Under the pieces are notes generated by a model. That model made no database searches. It was not told the DNA's origin and worked only from the letters and a program-made list of their open reading frames with translations. DNA of 64,000 bases, from the NCBI GenBank assembly GCA_041287425.1, contig JBEULG010000011.1, positions 62,001-126,000 on the forward strand, in the 5' to 3' direction. Position numbers and translations under genes: made by a program. The stretch's first letter is position 1. The number at the start of each line of letters is the position of its first letter. Source of the DNA: JAFGSI01 sp041287425. Lineage in GTDB: Bacteria > Chloroflexota > Anaerolineae > Anaerolineales > Villigracilaceae. Shown here in pieces: positions 23,743-30,439 of the stretch.

Positions 23743-24813
23743 TCATTTCATTCTAATCTTGCCGCGATAACGAGCGTAAGCGGCGTAATCGATTTCGGTG
23801 CGGCGGGCGATGTAGTCCTGTGTTTTGAGGGCCTTGTCGCGCCGCTCGAGCAGTTTGTCGGTGACGAGGATGTCGAAAGCGTCAGAGCCGGCGCCGGAGC
23901 CGAACGAGACGACCAGGATGCGGTCGCCGGGGCGGGCGATGTCGAGGGTGGCGGTCAGGCCGATAATGGCCGCGCCAGCGTAAGTGTTGCCGATGACCGG
24001 CGAGAGCAGTCCGGGCGCGATTTGTTCCGGCGAGAAGCCCAACATTTGGGCAACTTTTTGTGGAAATTTGGTGTTCGGCTGATGGAAGATGGCCCAGGTG
24101 TAATCTTTGGCGCTCGTACCGGCGGCTTCCATCAAGGTTTTGCCCGCCTCGGTGATGTGGCGGAAGTAGGCCGGGTCGCCGGTGAAACGCTGACCATGTT
24201 CGGGGTAGATTTGGTGTTCGCGCCGCCAGAAATCGGGAGTATCGGTGACGAATGAGTAAGAGGCGTTGATGACGGCCAGGCTCTCTTCCGCCGGGCCGAT
24301 GACGAAGGCGGCCCCCCCGGCTGCAGCCGTGTATTCAAGAGCGTCGCCGGGCTTGCCCTGCGCGGTGTCCATGCCGATGGCGACGGCGTAGCGAGCCATC
24401 GCAGAACCGACCAGCCCCATCGCCATGACCATGGCTTCTGTGCCTGCTTTGCAGGCGAATTCCATGTCGGCGGCCTGGACGTGGGGAGCCGCACCGATGG
24501 CCTCGGCGATGATGGTCGAACTGGGTTTGACCGCGTAGGGGTGCGATTCGGAGCCGATCCACACCGCCCGAATCTCGCTTGGGTCGATTGCGGCGCGTTT
24601 CATCGCGTTGCGGGCCGCCTCGATGGACATGGTGATGACATCCTCGTCCGGCCCTGGCACGGCTTTTTCCTTGATTGGCAAACCGCCGCTCCGTCCGCCT
24701 GCCCACATGCGGGCGACCTCTTTGGCCGGCAGACGGTAACGCGGCACGTAGGCCCCGTAGCCGACGATTCCGACCGGGCGGGAAGGCTTGAGCAGAGTTT
24801 TGTTTTCGGTCAT
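23743..24813 (-). CDS. Hydroxymethylglutaryl-CoA synthase, archaeal type
   Basis: 356 aa. It condenses acetyl-CoA with acetoacetyl-CoA to HMG-CoA, the second step of the mevalonate pathway. The catalytic triad is intact: Glu57 in PGPDEDVITM, nucleophile Cys121 in DMEFACKAGTEA and His244 in AIFHQPNTKFP. The length and motifs are those of archaeal enzymes rather than the Staphylococcus-type bacterial enzyme, which suggests old transfer from archaea. The thiolase homologue follows 19 bases later, the 70-aa gene precedes it by 34 bases. Confidence 0.93.
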   Translation of the reverse strand: MTENKTLLKPSRPVGIVGYGAYVPRYRLPAKEVARMWAGGRSGGLPIKEKAVPGPDEDVITMSIEAARNAMKRAAIDPSEIRAVWIGSESHPYAVKPSSTIIAEAIGAAPHVQAADMEFACKAGTEAMVMAMGLVGSAMARYAVAIGMDTAQGKPGDALEYTAAAGGAAFVIGPAEESLAVINASYSFVTDTPDFWRREHQIYPEHGQRFTGDPAYFRHITEAGKTLMEAAGTSAKDYTWAIFHQPNTKFPQKVAQMLGFSPEQIAPGLLSPVIGNTYAGAAIIGLTATLDIARPGDRILVVSFGSGAGSDAFDILVTDKLLERRDKALKTQDYIARRTEIDYAAYARYRGKIRMK

Positions 24814-24847
24814 GCGTTTTCTCCTGGATGGGTTTGCTTCTAGAGGC

Positions 24848-25060
24848 TCAGCGGTATTCGATCTGGCGTGCTTCTTTGGCGCACAGTTTCAGGGTGGCGT
24901 CAATCCTCTGTTCCGGGCAAACCTTCGAAACCGAATGCCCCATTTCGTCAATGCCTTCGATGCGGTACAGGCCAGATTCGAGTTTCTCGTAACGGAAAAA
25001 CCAGCCGTCCAGCAGACCGTCAATCGGATATTTGGATTTGAGTGCCAGTGGAAGCGCCAT
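24848..25060 (-). CDS. Small conserved-looking protein in the mevalonate operon, function unknown
   Basis: 70 aa, pI near neutral, with a Trp-Phe-Phe-Arg-Tyr cluster (LLDGWFFRYEKLESGLY) and two cysteines (SKVCPEQ, LKLCAKEA). I do not recognise a family. The ATG at 25060 follows GGGAGAAG at a good distance and sits just 2 bases after the HMG-CoA reductase stop codon, so it is translated with it. Its placement between HMG-CoA reductase and HMG-CoA synthase suggests a link to isoprenoid synthesis, for example as a regulator or small subunit, which is inference. Confidence 0.7.
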   Translation of the reverse strand: MALPLALKSKYPIDGLLDGWFFRYEKLESGLYRIEGIDEMGHSVSKVCPEQRIDATLKLCAKEARQIEYR

Positions 25061-25062
25061 AT

Positions 25063-26340
25063 TCACTTCTCCCATGATTTGAGGATTTCTTCGGCTCGAT
25101 CGATGCGAATGGTTTTCTCTGCCACCAATTGGGCGGCGAGTCGTTCGATTTGCTCGCCGACCGCGCCGGCGGCAATCGCAATCTGACGGGCGTGCAGCGA
25201 CATGTGACCGCGCTGGATGCCTTCTGTGGCCAGGGCGCGCAGGGCGGCCAGGTTTTGCGCCAACCCGACCGAGACGATGACGCTGGCCAGTTCTGCTGCC
25301 GTGCGCACGCCCATCAATTTCAACGCGGCCCTGGCCGCCGGGTGGACCTTGGTCGCCCCGCCGACGATGCCCACCGCCAGCGGCATTTCCAGACTGCCGG
25401 CCAGATTGCCGGCCGAGTCTTTGCCCCACGTGGAGAGGGACGTGTAGCGTCCGCTGCGGGCGGCGTAGGCATGCGCGCCGGCCTCGATGGCGCGGCAGTC
25501 GTTGCCGGTGGCGATGACCACCGCATCGACCCCGTTCATGATGCCTTTGTTATGCGTGGCGGCGCGGTAAGGATCGGCGGCGGCAAAGGCCCAGGCCTCG
25601 ATGATTCCGTCCCGCACCCGCTCGCCGGAAAAATCGCCGAACGCCAGTTCTGTCACCGGGATGGTGCAGCGGGCGCGCCCCAGGCGCCGGTCTGCCAGGT
25701 TCGAGAGGATGCGCAGATGGACGCGTCCGCCGGTGATGGCCTCGATCTGCGGCGCCAGCCGTTCGCAGGCGGTGTTGACGGCGTTGGCGCCCATCGCGTC
25801 GCGAACATCGTAGATGAGATGCACCACCAGGAAGGGGCCAATCGGAGAGTCGGCGATGACGCGCACCTCGAGATCGCGCGCTCCGCCGCCGACCTTCTTC
25901 AGTAGCGGGTCAATTTCGTCGGCCTCGGCCAGCAGTTCGGCGCGTCGTTCCAGCAACGCCAGCCGGGCGGTGTGGACATCGGCCAAGTCGAGGACTTGAA
26001 TCTGGCCGATCATCTCCGGCGCGGAGACGGTGGTGAAGAAGCCGCCGCCGGCACGTGCCAGTTTGGCCATGAACGACACCCCGGCGATGACCGACGGCTC
26101 CTCGATGGCCATCGGAACCAGGACCTCGCGCCCGTCAATGAGAAAGTTCAGGCCGATCCCTAGCGGCAGCCCCAACGTCCCGACGGCGTTTTCTATCATG
26201 TGATCGGCCTGCTCGGTCGAAAGGCTCGCTCCCTGGAAAACGCTCAATTCCTCTGCCGACAGGCCGGCGGCTTCGGCCAGTTTATTCAGCCGTTCGTGGA
26301 TGGGCAGGTTGTAGAAGCCTTGAATCCGCGAGGTGCTCAT
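25063..26340 (-). CDS. mvaA: HMG-CoA reductase, class II
   Basis: 425 aa. It reduces HMG-CoA to mevalonate. The class II (Pseudomonas mevalonii-type) catalytic set is present with nearly identical numbering: Glu81 in AIEEPSVIAG, Lys265 in THNKGIMNG, Asp281 in IATGNDCRA and His379 in RGHMSLHAR. Soluble, with no membrane domain. The ATG at 26340 follows CAAGGAAAG; an in-frame extension to 26466 runs through tandem repeats and is not believed. It is the first gene of the operon HMGR-70 aa-HMGS-thiolase homologue-DUF35. Confidence 0.94.
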   Translation of the reverse strand: MSTSRIQGFYNLPIHERLNKLAEAAGLSAEELSVFQGASLSTEQADHMIENAVGTLGLPLGIGLNFLIDGREVLVPMAIEEPSVIAGVSFMAKLARAGGGFFTTVSAPEMIGQIQVLDLADVHTARLALLERRAELLAEADEIDPLLKKVGGGARDLEVRVIADSPIGPFLVVHLIYDVRDAMGANAVNTACERLAPQIEAITGGRVHLRILSNLADRRLGRARCTIPVTELAFGDFSGERVRDGIIEAWAFAAADPYRAATHNKGIMNGVDAVVIATGNDCRAIEAGAHAYAARSGRYTSLSTWGKDSAGNLAGSLEMPLAVGIVGGATKVHPAARAALKLMGVRTAAELASVIVSVGLAQNLAALRALATEGIQRGHMSLHARQIAIAAGAVGEQIERLAAQLVAEKTIRIDRAEEILKSWEK

Positions 26341-26364
26341 AGATGCACTTTCCTTGTTGAGCGT

Positions 26365-26370
26365 ATTGTA
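26365..26370 (-). promoter_or_regulatory. Candidate -10 box of the mevalonate operon
   Basis: TACAAT on the minus strand, 24 bases before the mvaA start codon. No convincing -35 hexamer lies 17 bp upstream, so an activator or the repeats further upstream might contribute. Confidence 0.35.
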
Positions 26371-26429
26371 TGGAATATGGCTGGCAAAACCTATCAGGTT
26401 TGGGAAATACTCGAAAATTAATTTGCCAG

Positions 26430-26475
26430 ACCTTGTTTTCCATACACGCCGAACCTTGTTTTCCATACACGCCGA
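26430..26475. repeat. Two perfect tandem 23-bp repeats upstream of mvaA
   Basis: The 23-bp unit that begins ACCTTGTTTTCCATACACG occurs twice in direct succession (26430-26452 and 26453-26475) with no mismatch. It lies 90-135 bases upstream of the mvaA start. Each unit holds TGTATGGAAAACA on the minus strand, with TGT/ACA ends in inverted orientation, so it could be a regulator site; the alternative is a simple tandem duplication. Confidence 0.75.
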
Positions 26476-26525
26476 CGCCTCTTGCCTGTTTTGGAGCGGC
26501 GTGATAAAATACCGCCCGCTGGCGA

Positions 26526-26596
26526 TGGGGGCTCGTCTAATGGCAGGACGACTGACTCTGGATCAGTTAGTAGAGGTTCGAATCCTTTGCCCCCAG
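26526..26596 (+). tRNA. tRNA-Gln (anticodon CTG)
   Basis: 71 nt, full cloverleaf: acceptor TGGGGGC/GCCCCCA, D stem GTC/GAC, anticodon stem ACTGA/TCAGT with loop CTCTGGA (anticodon CTG at 26558-26560), T stem AGAGG/CCTTT with loop TTCGAAT, discriminator G. CCA is not encoded. An intrinsic terminator follows. Confidence 0.95.
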
Positions 26597-26600
26597 CCTG

Positions 26601-26627
26601 AGACTCCTGAAAAGGAGTCTTTTGTTT
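26601..26627 (+). terminator. Intrinsic terminator of tRNA-Gln
   Basis: AGACTCC and GGAGTCT pair around a TGAAAA loop, followed by TTTGTTT. It starts 5 bases after the tRNA 3' end. Confidence 0.88.
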
Positions 26628-26651
26628 ATAAACCGATTCGATCCCCGGCAA

Positions 26652-26820
26652 GCGGAATTTCAGCATCGAATGGCACGAATTTATCGAAGTTTCGCAAGTG
26701 CTTACCAGCCATCGCCTTGGGAAGGTCTGCTTGCAATTGCGGAATTTCAGCGTCGAATGGCACGAATTTATCGAAGTTTCGCAAGCGCTTACCGGCCATC
26801 GCCTCGGGAAAGTCTGCTTG
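26652..26820. repeat. Tandem duplication of an 82-bp unit (period 87 bp)
   Basis: Units 26652-26733 and 26739-26820 differ at 5 of 82 positions and are separated by CAATT. The period is 29 codons, so the region stays open in two frames and translates as repeated 29-residue blocks (for example AEFQRRMARIYRSFASAYRP), but no ribosome-binding site or known domain supports a gene. All five differences are transitions. It fills much of the 381-base gap between tRNA-Gln and the LacI-type gene. Confidence 0.8.
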
Positions 26821-26913
26821 AGCGGACTTCTACGGCTTGGCAGGGCTTCGCGTAGCGCCCTTTGGGGTTAGCCCCGGCGGACGGTCGCCTTTACCGCAAA
26901 GGGGGAATCCCAC
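26821..26913. other. Non-coding remainder of the tRNA-Gln/LacI intergenic region
   Basis: GC-rich sequence between the repeat and the LacI promoter. I see no gene, RNA or convincing regulatory site here beyond short inverted repeats such as CTTCGCGTAGCG. Confidence 0.5.
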
Positions 26914-26942
26914 TTGACAAGCGCCTCGAAATTTTGTATACT
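26914..26942 (+). promoter_or_regulatory. Sigma-70-type promoter of the LacI-family gene
   Basis: TTGACA (26914-26919), a 17-bp spacer and TATACT (26937-26942), close to the consensus. The palindromic operator starts 8 bases after the -10 box, at the expected transcription start. Confidence 0.88.
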
Positions 26943-26949
26943 GCTTAAG

Positions 26950-26961
26950 TAACACGTGTTA
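26950..26961. promoter_or_regulatory. LacI-family operator O1
   Basis: The perfect 12-bp palindrome TAACACGTGTTA lies over the predicted transcription start of the LacI-type gene. The identical palindrome is found at 28025 before the sugar ABC operon. Central CG and inverted half-sites are typical of LacI-family operators, so autorepression is expected. Confidence 0.82.
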
Positions 26962-26977
26962 ATTTCGAGGCAAATCC

Positions 26978-28003
26978 ATGCCCAAACGTCGTAGTACCAG
27001 TTTCGATGTTGCCAGGCTGGCCGGCGTTTCCCGGACAACCGTCTCGTTCGTGTTGAATAACGTGCCGGGGGTCAACATCAGCGAGGCCACTCGCCAGCGG
27101 GTTCTTGAGGCGGCGCGTCAACTCAACTATCATCCGAATGCGATGGGGCGCAAACTGGTGAGCGGCCGCTCCAACACACTTGGCCTGGTGCTGCGACAAA
27201 GCCCCGAACAAGTCTTTGCCGATGCAGCCCTGCTGCGCGTCATGCTGGGAATCGAGCATGCCGTCGCCCAGCAGGGCTTTCATGTCCTCCTCAAGCCTGT
27301 TCCTCCCGATGACAATAGCGGCTACTTGCGTTTGATCGAAGAAAACCATGTGGATGGAATCATTCTCTCCGGCCCCCGCCAGGATGATTATGAGATTGTG
27401 ACCTTACATCGCCAGGGAGTTCCTATCATGCTGATGGGCCAATTGCCCGACAGCGAGATTCCGTTTGTGGATATTGACACGATTGCCAGTTCGGCGATGG
27501 CGGTGCGCCACCTCATCGAGCAAGGATACCGGCAGATTGCGATGATTACCAATGCTTCGCTGACGTACACTTCGGCCCAGCAGCGATATGCCGGTTTTCG
27601 CAAAGCCCTGGAGGAGGCAGGGATTGAATTTCAGGAGACCTGGCTGCGGGAGGGGAGTTATACGCCGGCCAGCGGCTTCGAAGCGATGGCCGATTTGTTG
27701 CGCCAGCCGCAGCGTCCCCGAGCCGTTTTCGTGGCCAGCGATGTGGTGGCGTTGGGCGCTCTTCAGGCGCTCAAGCAGGCCGGGCTGCGGATTCCGGAGG
27801 ACATCGCCGTGGTAGGGTTCGATGACATCCCCTTTGCCGAGTATTGCGATCCGCCGTTGACCACGGTGCATTTGCCGGCTTATGGGCTGGGCTGGGCAGC
27901 CGGTGAACGATTGGTGCGCCTGGTCTTGAACGAGGGGCTGCGTGAAACGGGCCTGTTACTCGATGCCAAACTGGTTGTCAGAAAGTCGAGCATTTGTCAA
28001 TGA
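26978..28003 (+). CDS. LacI-family transcriptional regulator
   Basis: 341 aa. N-terminal LacI helix-turn-helix (FDVARLAGVSRTTVSFVLNN) and hinge helix, then a periplasmic-binding-protein-like sugar domain (SNTLGLVLRQ, VAVVGFDDIPFAEYCDPPLTTV as separate parts). It probably represses the sugar ABC operon that starts 118 bases downstream and itself, because the same palindrome TAACACGTGTTA lies at both promoters. The effector sugar is likely the transported one, perhaps trehalose or maltose given the glucosyltransferase in the operon. Confidence 0.9.
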   Translation: MPKRRSTSFDVARLAGVSRTTVSFVLNNVPGVNISEATRQRVLEAARQLNYHPNAMGRKLVSGRSNTLGLVLRQSPEQVFADAALLRVMLGIEHAVAQQGFHVLLKPVPPDDNSGYLRLIEENHVDGIILSGPRQDDYEIVTLHRQGVPIMLMGQLPDSEIPFVDIDTIASSAMAVRHLIEQGYRQIAMITNASLTYTSAQQRYAGFRKALEEAGIEFQETWLREGSYTPASGFEAMADLLRQPQRPRAVFVASDVVALGALQALKQAGLRIPEDIAVVGFDDIPFAEYCDPPLTTVHLPAYGLGWAAGERLVRLVLNEGLRETGLLLDAKLVVRKSSICQ

Positions 28004-28024
28004 GTCTGTTTTTTCGCAGTTTGT

Positions 28025-28036
28025 TAACACGTGTTA
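28025..28036. promoter_or_regulatory. LacI-family operator O2 of the sugar ABC operon
   Basis: A second exact copy of TAACACGTGTTA, 84 bases before the lipoprotein start. TTGTCA at 27994-27999 may be the -35 box, with no good -10 at 17 bp, so the promoter is less clear than the operator. Confidence 0.8.
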
Positions 28037-28120
28037 GTGTGAAGGAGGTGAGTGGCCAGAAAGAGATTTTGTAGACCCCCTCGTTTGTCCGATTTCCAAA
28101 ACATTCCTAAGGAGGAAGAA

Positions 28121-29461
28121 ATGTCTAAGAAAGTTGTCTTTACTTTGCTGGTGGTGATGGGACTGATGCTGGCGGCATGCGGGCCGGCGGCTACTCCCGA
28201 AGCCAGCGAGGCCCCCGCGACCGAAGCACCGACCGAAGCCGCGACCGAAGCCGCGACCGAGGCGCCGGCCGTCCCTGAAATGTGCATGGGCGCCCAGCCC
28301 GGCGACACCGTGACGGTCATGTATCAGTGGTCGGGGACCGAAGAGGAAAAAATCAACGCCATCCTTGCCCCGCTCGTAGAGACCTGCGGCATTCAGATCG
28401 TGGCCGAATCCACCCGCGACGATGCCGTCCTCGATGCCCGCGTCCAGAGCCAGCCGCCCGACATCCTGTTCTGGCCGAATATCTCGCCGCTGCGCCTGTA
28501 TACTGACCGCTTGCAGAACCTGGATGCCGTCGGCGCGAACGCCGAGAACTATGCGCCCTATTGGATCGAGATGGGCACCGTAGACGGCCGCTGGCTGGCC
28601 ATTCCGGTCAAGGCGGACATCAAATCAATTATCTGGTACAGCCCGGCCCAATTCGAATTGTACGGCTATCAAGTGCCGACCACCTTCGAAGAATTGGAGG
28701 CCCTGGTCGAACAGATGGTTGCCGATGGCAACGTCCCGTGGTCGATGGGCATGGAAAGCGGCGCGGCGACCGGCTGGACCGGCTCCGACTTCATTCAAGA
28801 CCTCCTGCTCGTTCAGCAGGGGCCGGACTATGTGATGGGCTTGATCGATGGCTCGATTCCCTACAACGATCCGGGCGTGGTCCAGGCCTACGAGACCTAT
28901 GTCCGCTGGGCGTCTGACCCGCGCTATACTGTGGGTGGCGCGATCGGCACGCTGAACACCAGTTTCCTGGACGCTATCTATATTACCTTTGCTGAACCGC
29001 CTCAGGCGATGATGGTCAAGCAGTCTGGCTTTGCCGGCGGGGAGATTGTCTCCCGTTACCCGACTCTGGTCTATGGGGAAGATTTCGACTTCTTCCCGTT
29101 CCCCGGCGCGCAGGGCATGCAGGGCGGTGCGGACTTCATGATGGTCTTCAATGACACGCCGGCCGTGCGGGCGGTGGTGGCTTATCTGACCGGCCCGGAG
29201 GGCGCGGCTGCCTGGGCGCAGGTCGGCTTCGATCTTTCGCCCAATCTGCTGGCCACCGGTCAGTACGCCGACCCGCAATTGGCCAAGAAGGCCGAGGCGT
29301 TGGCGAATGCCTCTGGTTTCACTCCTGACATGGGCGACACCATTGGCGCGCCGTTTGGCGAGGCCGAGTGGGCTGCCATTATCGCGGCTGTGCAAGGGGA
29401 GGATATCCCCACCGTTTTGCAGGCGGCGGCTGAGGCTCAGGCAGAGGCGCTTGGTCGTTAG
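28121..29461 (+). CDS. Sugar-binding lipoprotein of an ABC transporter (family 1 SBP)
   Basis: 446 aa. Lipoprotein signal peptide with lipobox LMLAAC (Cys20), then a 35-residue Pro/Thr/Glu/Ala linker built from TEAATEA-like repeats that holds the binding domain off the membrane, then an extracellular solute-binding domain (SGTEEEKINAIL, SMGMESGAATGWTGSDF). The ATG at 28121 follows AAGGAGGAAGAA. It is the first gene of the operon SBP-permease-permease-glucosyltransferase and is preceded by the LacI operator. Confidence 0.9.
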   Translation: MSKKVVFTLLVVMGLMLAACGPAATPEASEAPATEAPTEAATEAATEAPAVPEMCMGAQPGDTVTVMYQWSGTEEEKINAILAPLVETCGIQIVAESTRDDAVLDARVQSQPPDILFWPNISPLRLYTDRLQNLDAVGANAENYAPYWIEMGTVDGRWLAIPVKADIKSIIWYSPAQFELYGYQVPTTFEELEALVEQMVADGNVPWSMGMESGAATGWTGSDFIQDLLLVQQGPDYVMGLIDGSIPYNDPGVVQAYETYVRWASDPRYTVGGAIGTLNTSFLDAIYITFAEPPQAMMVKQSGFAGGEIVSRYPTLVYGEDFDFFPFPGAQGMQGGADFMMVFNDTPAVRAVVAYLTGPEGAAAWAQVGFDLSPNLLATGQYADPQLAKKAEALANASGFTPDMGDTIGAPFGEAEWAAIIAAVQGEDIPTVLQAAAEAQAEALGR

Positions 29462-29527
29462 TTTTTCTCCTCAGGCTGGGGGGGCGAGCCGTCCCCCCAG
29501 CCATTCAAGGTGCGAGGCAGGTGAAAT

Positions 29528-30439
29528 ATGGCATCCTCGATTATGAAACAGGGGCGGCTGGTGCCGTGGTTATATTTATTGCCGGCGCTTGTCATCATGT
29601 TCATTTTCATTGTTTATCCGACTTTCAATACAATCTACTTGAGTTTTCTCGACAAGGCGAGCACCCGACCGGCGTCTGTCAATTGTGTCGAGGGGCAATC
29701 GTGCTGGGGCGTCTTCGAGAATTACCACTACGCCCTGACCAATCCGGAGATGGTGACGGCGCTGCGCAACAATGCTCGCTGGCTGGTGCTCATGGTGCCG
29801 GGGACGGTCCTCTGCGGTCTCCTCTTTGCCGTCCTGGCGGATCGGGTGCGCTATGAAAGCGTGGCCAAATCCATTCTTTTCATGCCGATGGCCATTTCCT
29901 TTATCGGGGCAGGAATCATCTGGCGTTTTGTCTATTACATCGAGACCGGCAGCGGCGAACAGATTGGCTTGTTGAATGCCATCCTGGTCAGCCTGGGGCG
30001 TCAGCCGGTGGCGTTTTTGAGCAATCCGGCCATCAACAACTATGCGCTCATGCTTGTGGGCGTCTGGTTATGGGCCGGCTTTTGTATGACCATCTTGTCG
30101 GCGGCCATCAAAGGCTTGCCTTCCGAAGTCCTGGAGGCGGCGCGGGTGGACGGGGCCAGTGAATGGCAACTTTTCTTTCAAATCATGTTGCCCATGATTA
30201 TGCCGACTCTGGCGGTGGTGACGACCACCATGGTCATCAATGTGTTGAAGATTTTCGACATCGTCTTTGTCATGACGGGCGGCAACTTTGGAACGGAGGT
30301 GATTGCCAACCGCATGTTCACGCTCATCGTCACCGACACAGGGCGCTCGATGGCGATTGCAGTGGTGCTCATTCTCCTGACTGTGCCGATTATGATCTTC
30401 AATGTGTATCGGTTCCGCAAACAGGAGGAAATGGCATGA
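29528..30439 (+). CDS. Sugar ABC transporter permease (MalF/UgpA type)
   Basis: 303 aa with six predicted transmembrane helices. The ATPase-coupling EAA loop reads EVLEAARVDGASEWQLFFQI, followed by LPMIMPTLAVV. It would form a heterodimer with the next gene product and receive sugar from the lipoprotein. The periplasmic loop after helix 1 contains a Cys pair (NCVEGQSC). Its stop overlaps the next start (ATGA). No ATP-binding subunit is encoded in the operon, so a shared MsmK/UgpC-type ATPase elsewhere is expected. Confidence 0.9.
   Translation: MASSIMKQGRLVPWLYLLPALVIMFIFIVYPTFNTIYLSFLDKASTRPASVNCVEGQSCWGVFENYHYALTNPEMVTALRNNARWLVLMVPGTVLCGLLFAVLADRVRYESVAKSILFMPMAISFIGAGIIWRFVYYIETGSGEQIGLLNAILVSLGRQPVAFLSNPAINNYALMLVGVWLWAGFCMTILSAAIKGLPSEVLEAARVDGASEWQLFFQIMLPMIMPTLAVVTTTMVINVLKIFDIVFVMTGGNFGTEVIANRMFTLIVTDTGRSMAIAVVLILLTVPIMIFNVYRFRKQEEMA

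Noticed and set aside
26652..26820. Possible minimal CRISPR array
   Set aside because: Units of 82 bp, a 5-bp spacer, only two copies, and no cas genes.
26622..26855. A 77-codon open frame over the tandem 87-bp repeat
   Set aside because: No ribosome-binding site, it begins in the tRNA terminator, and a second frame is equally open because the period is a multiple of three. Reported as a repeat only.
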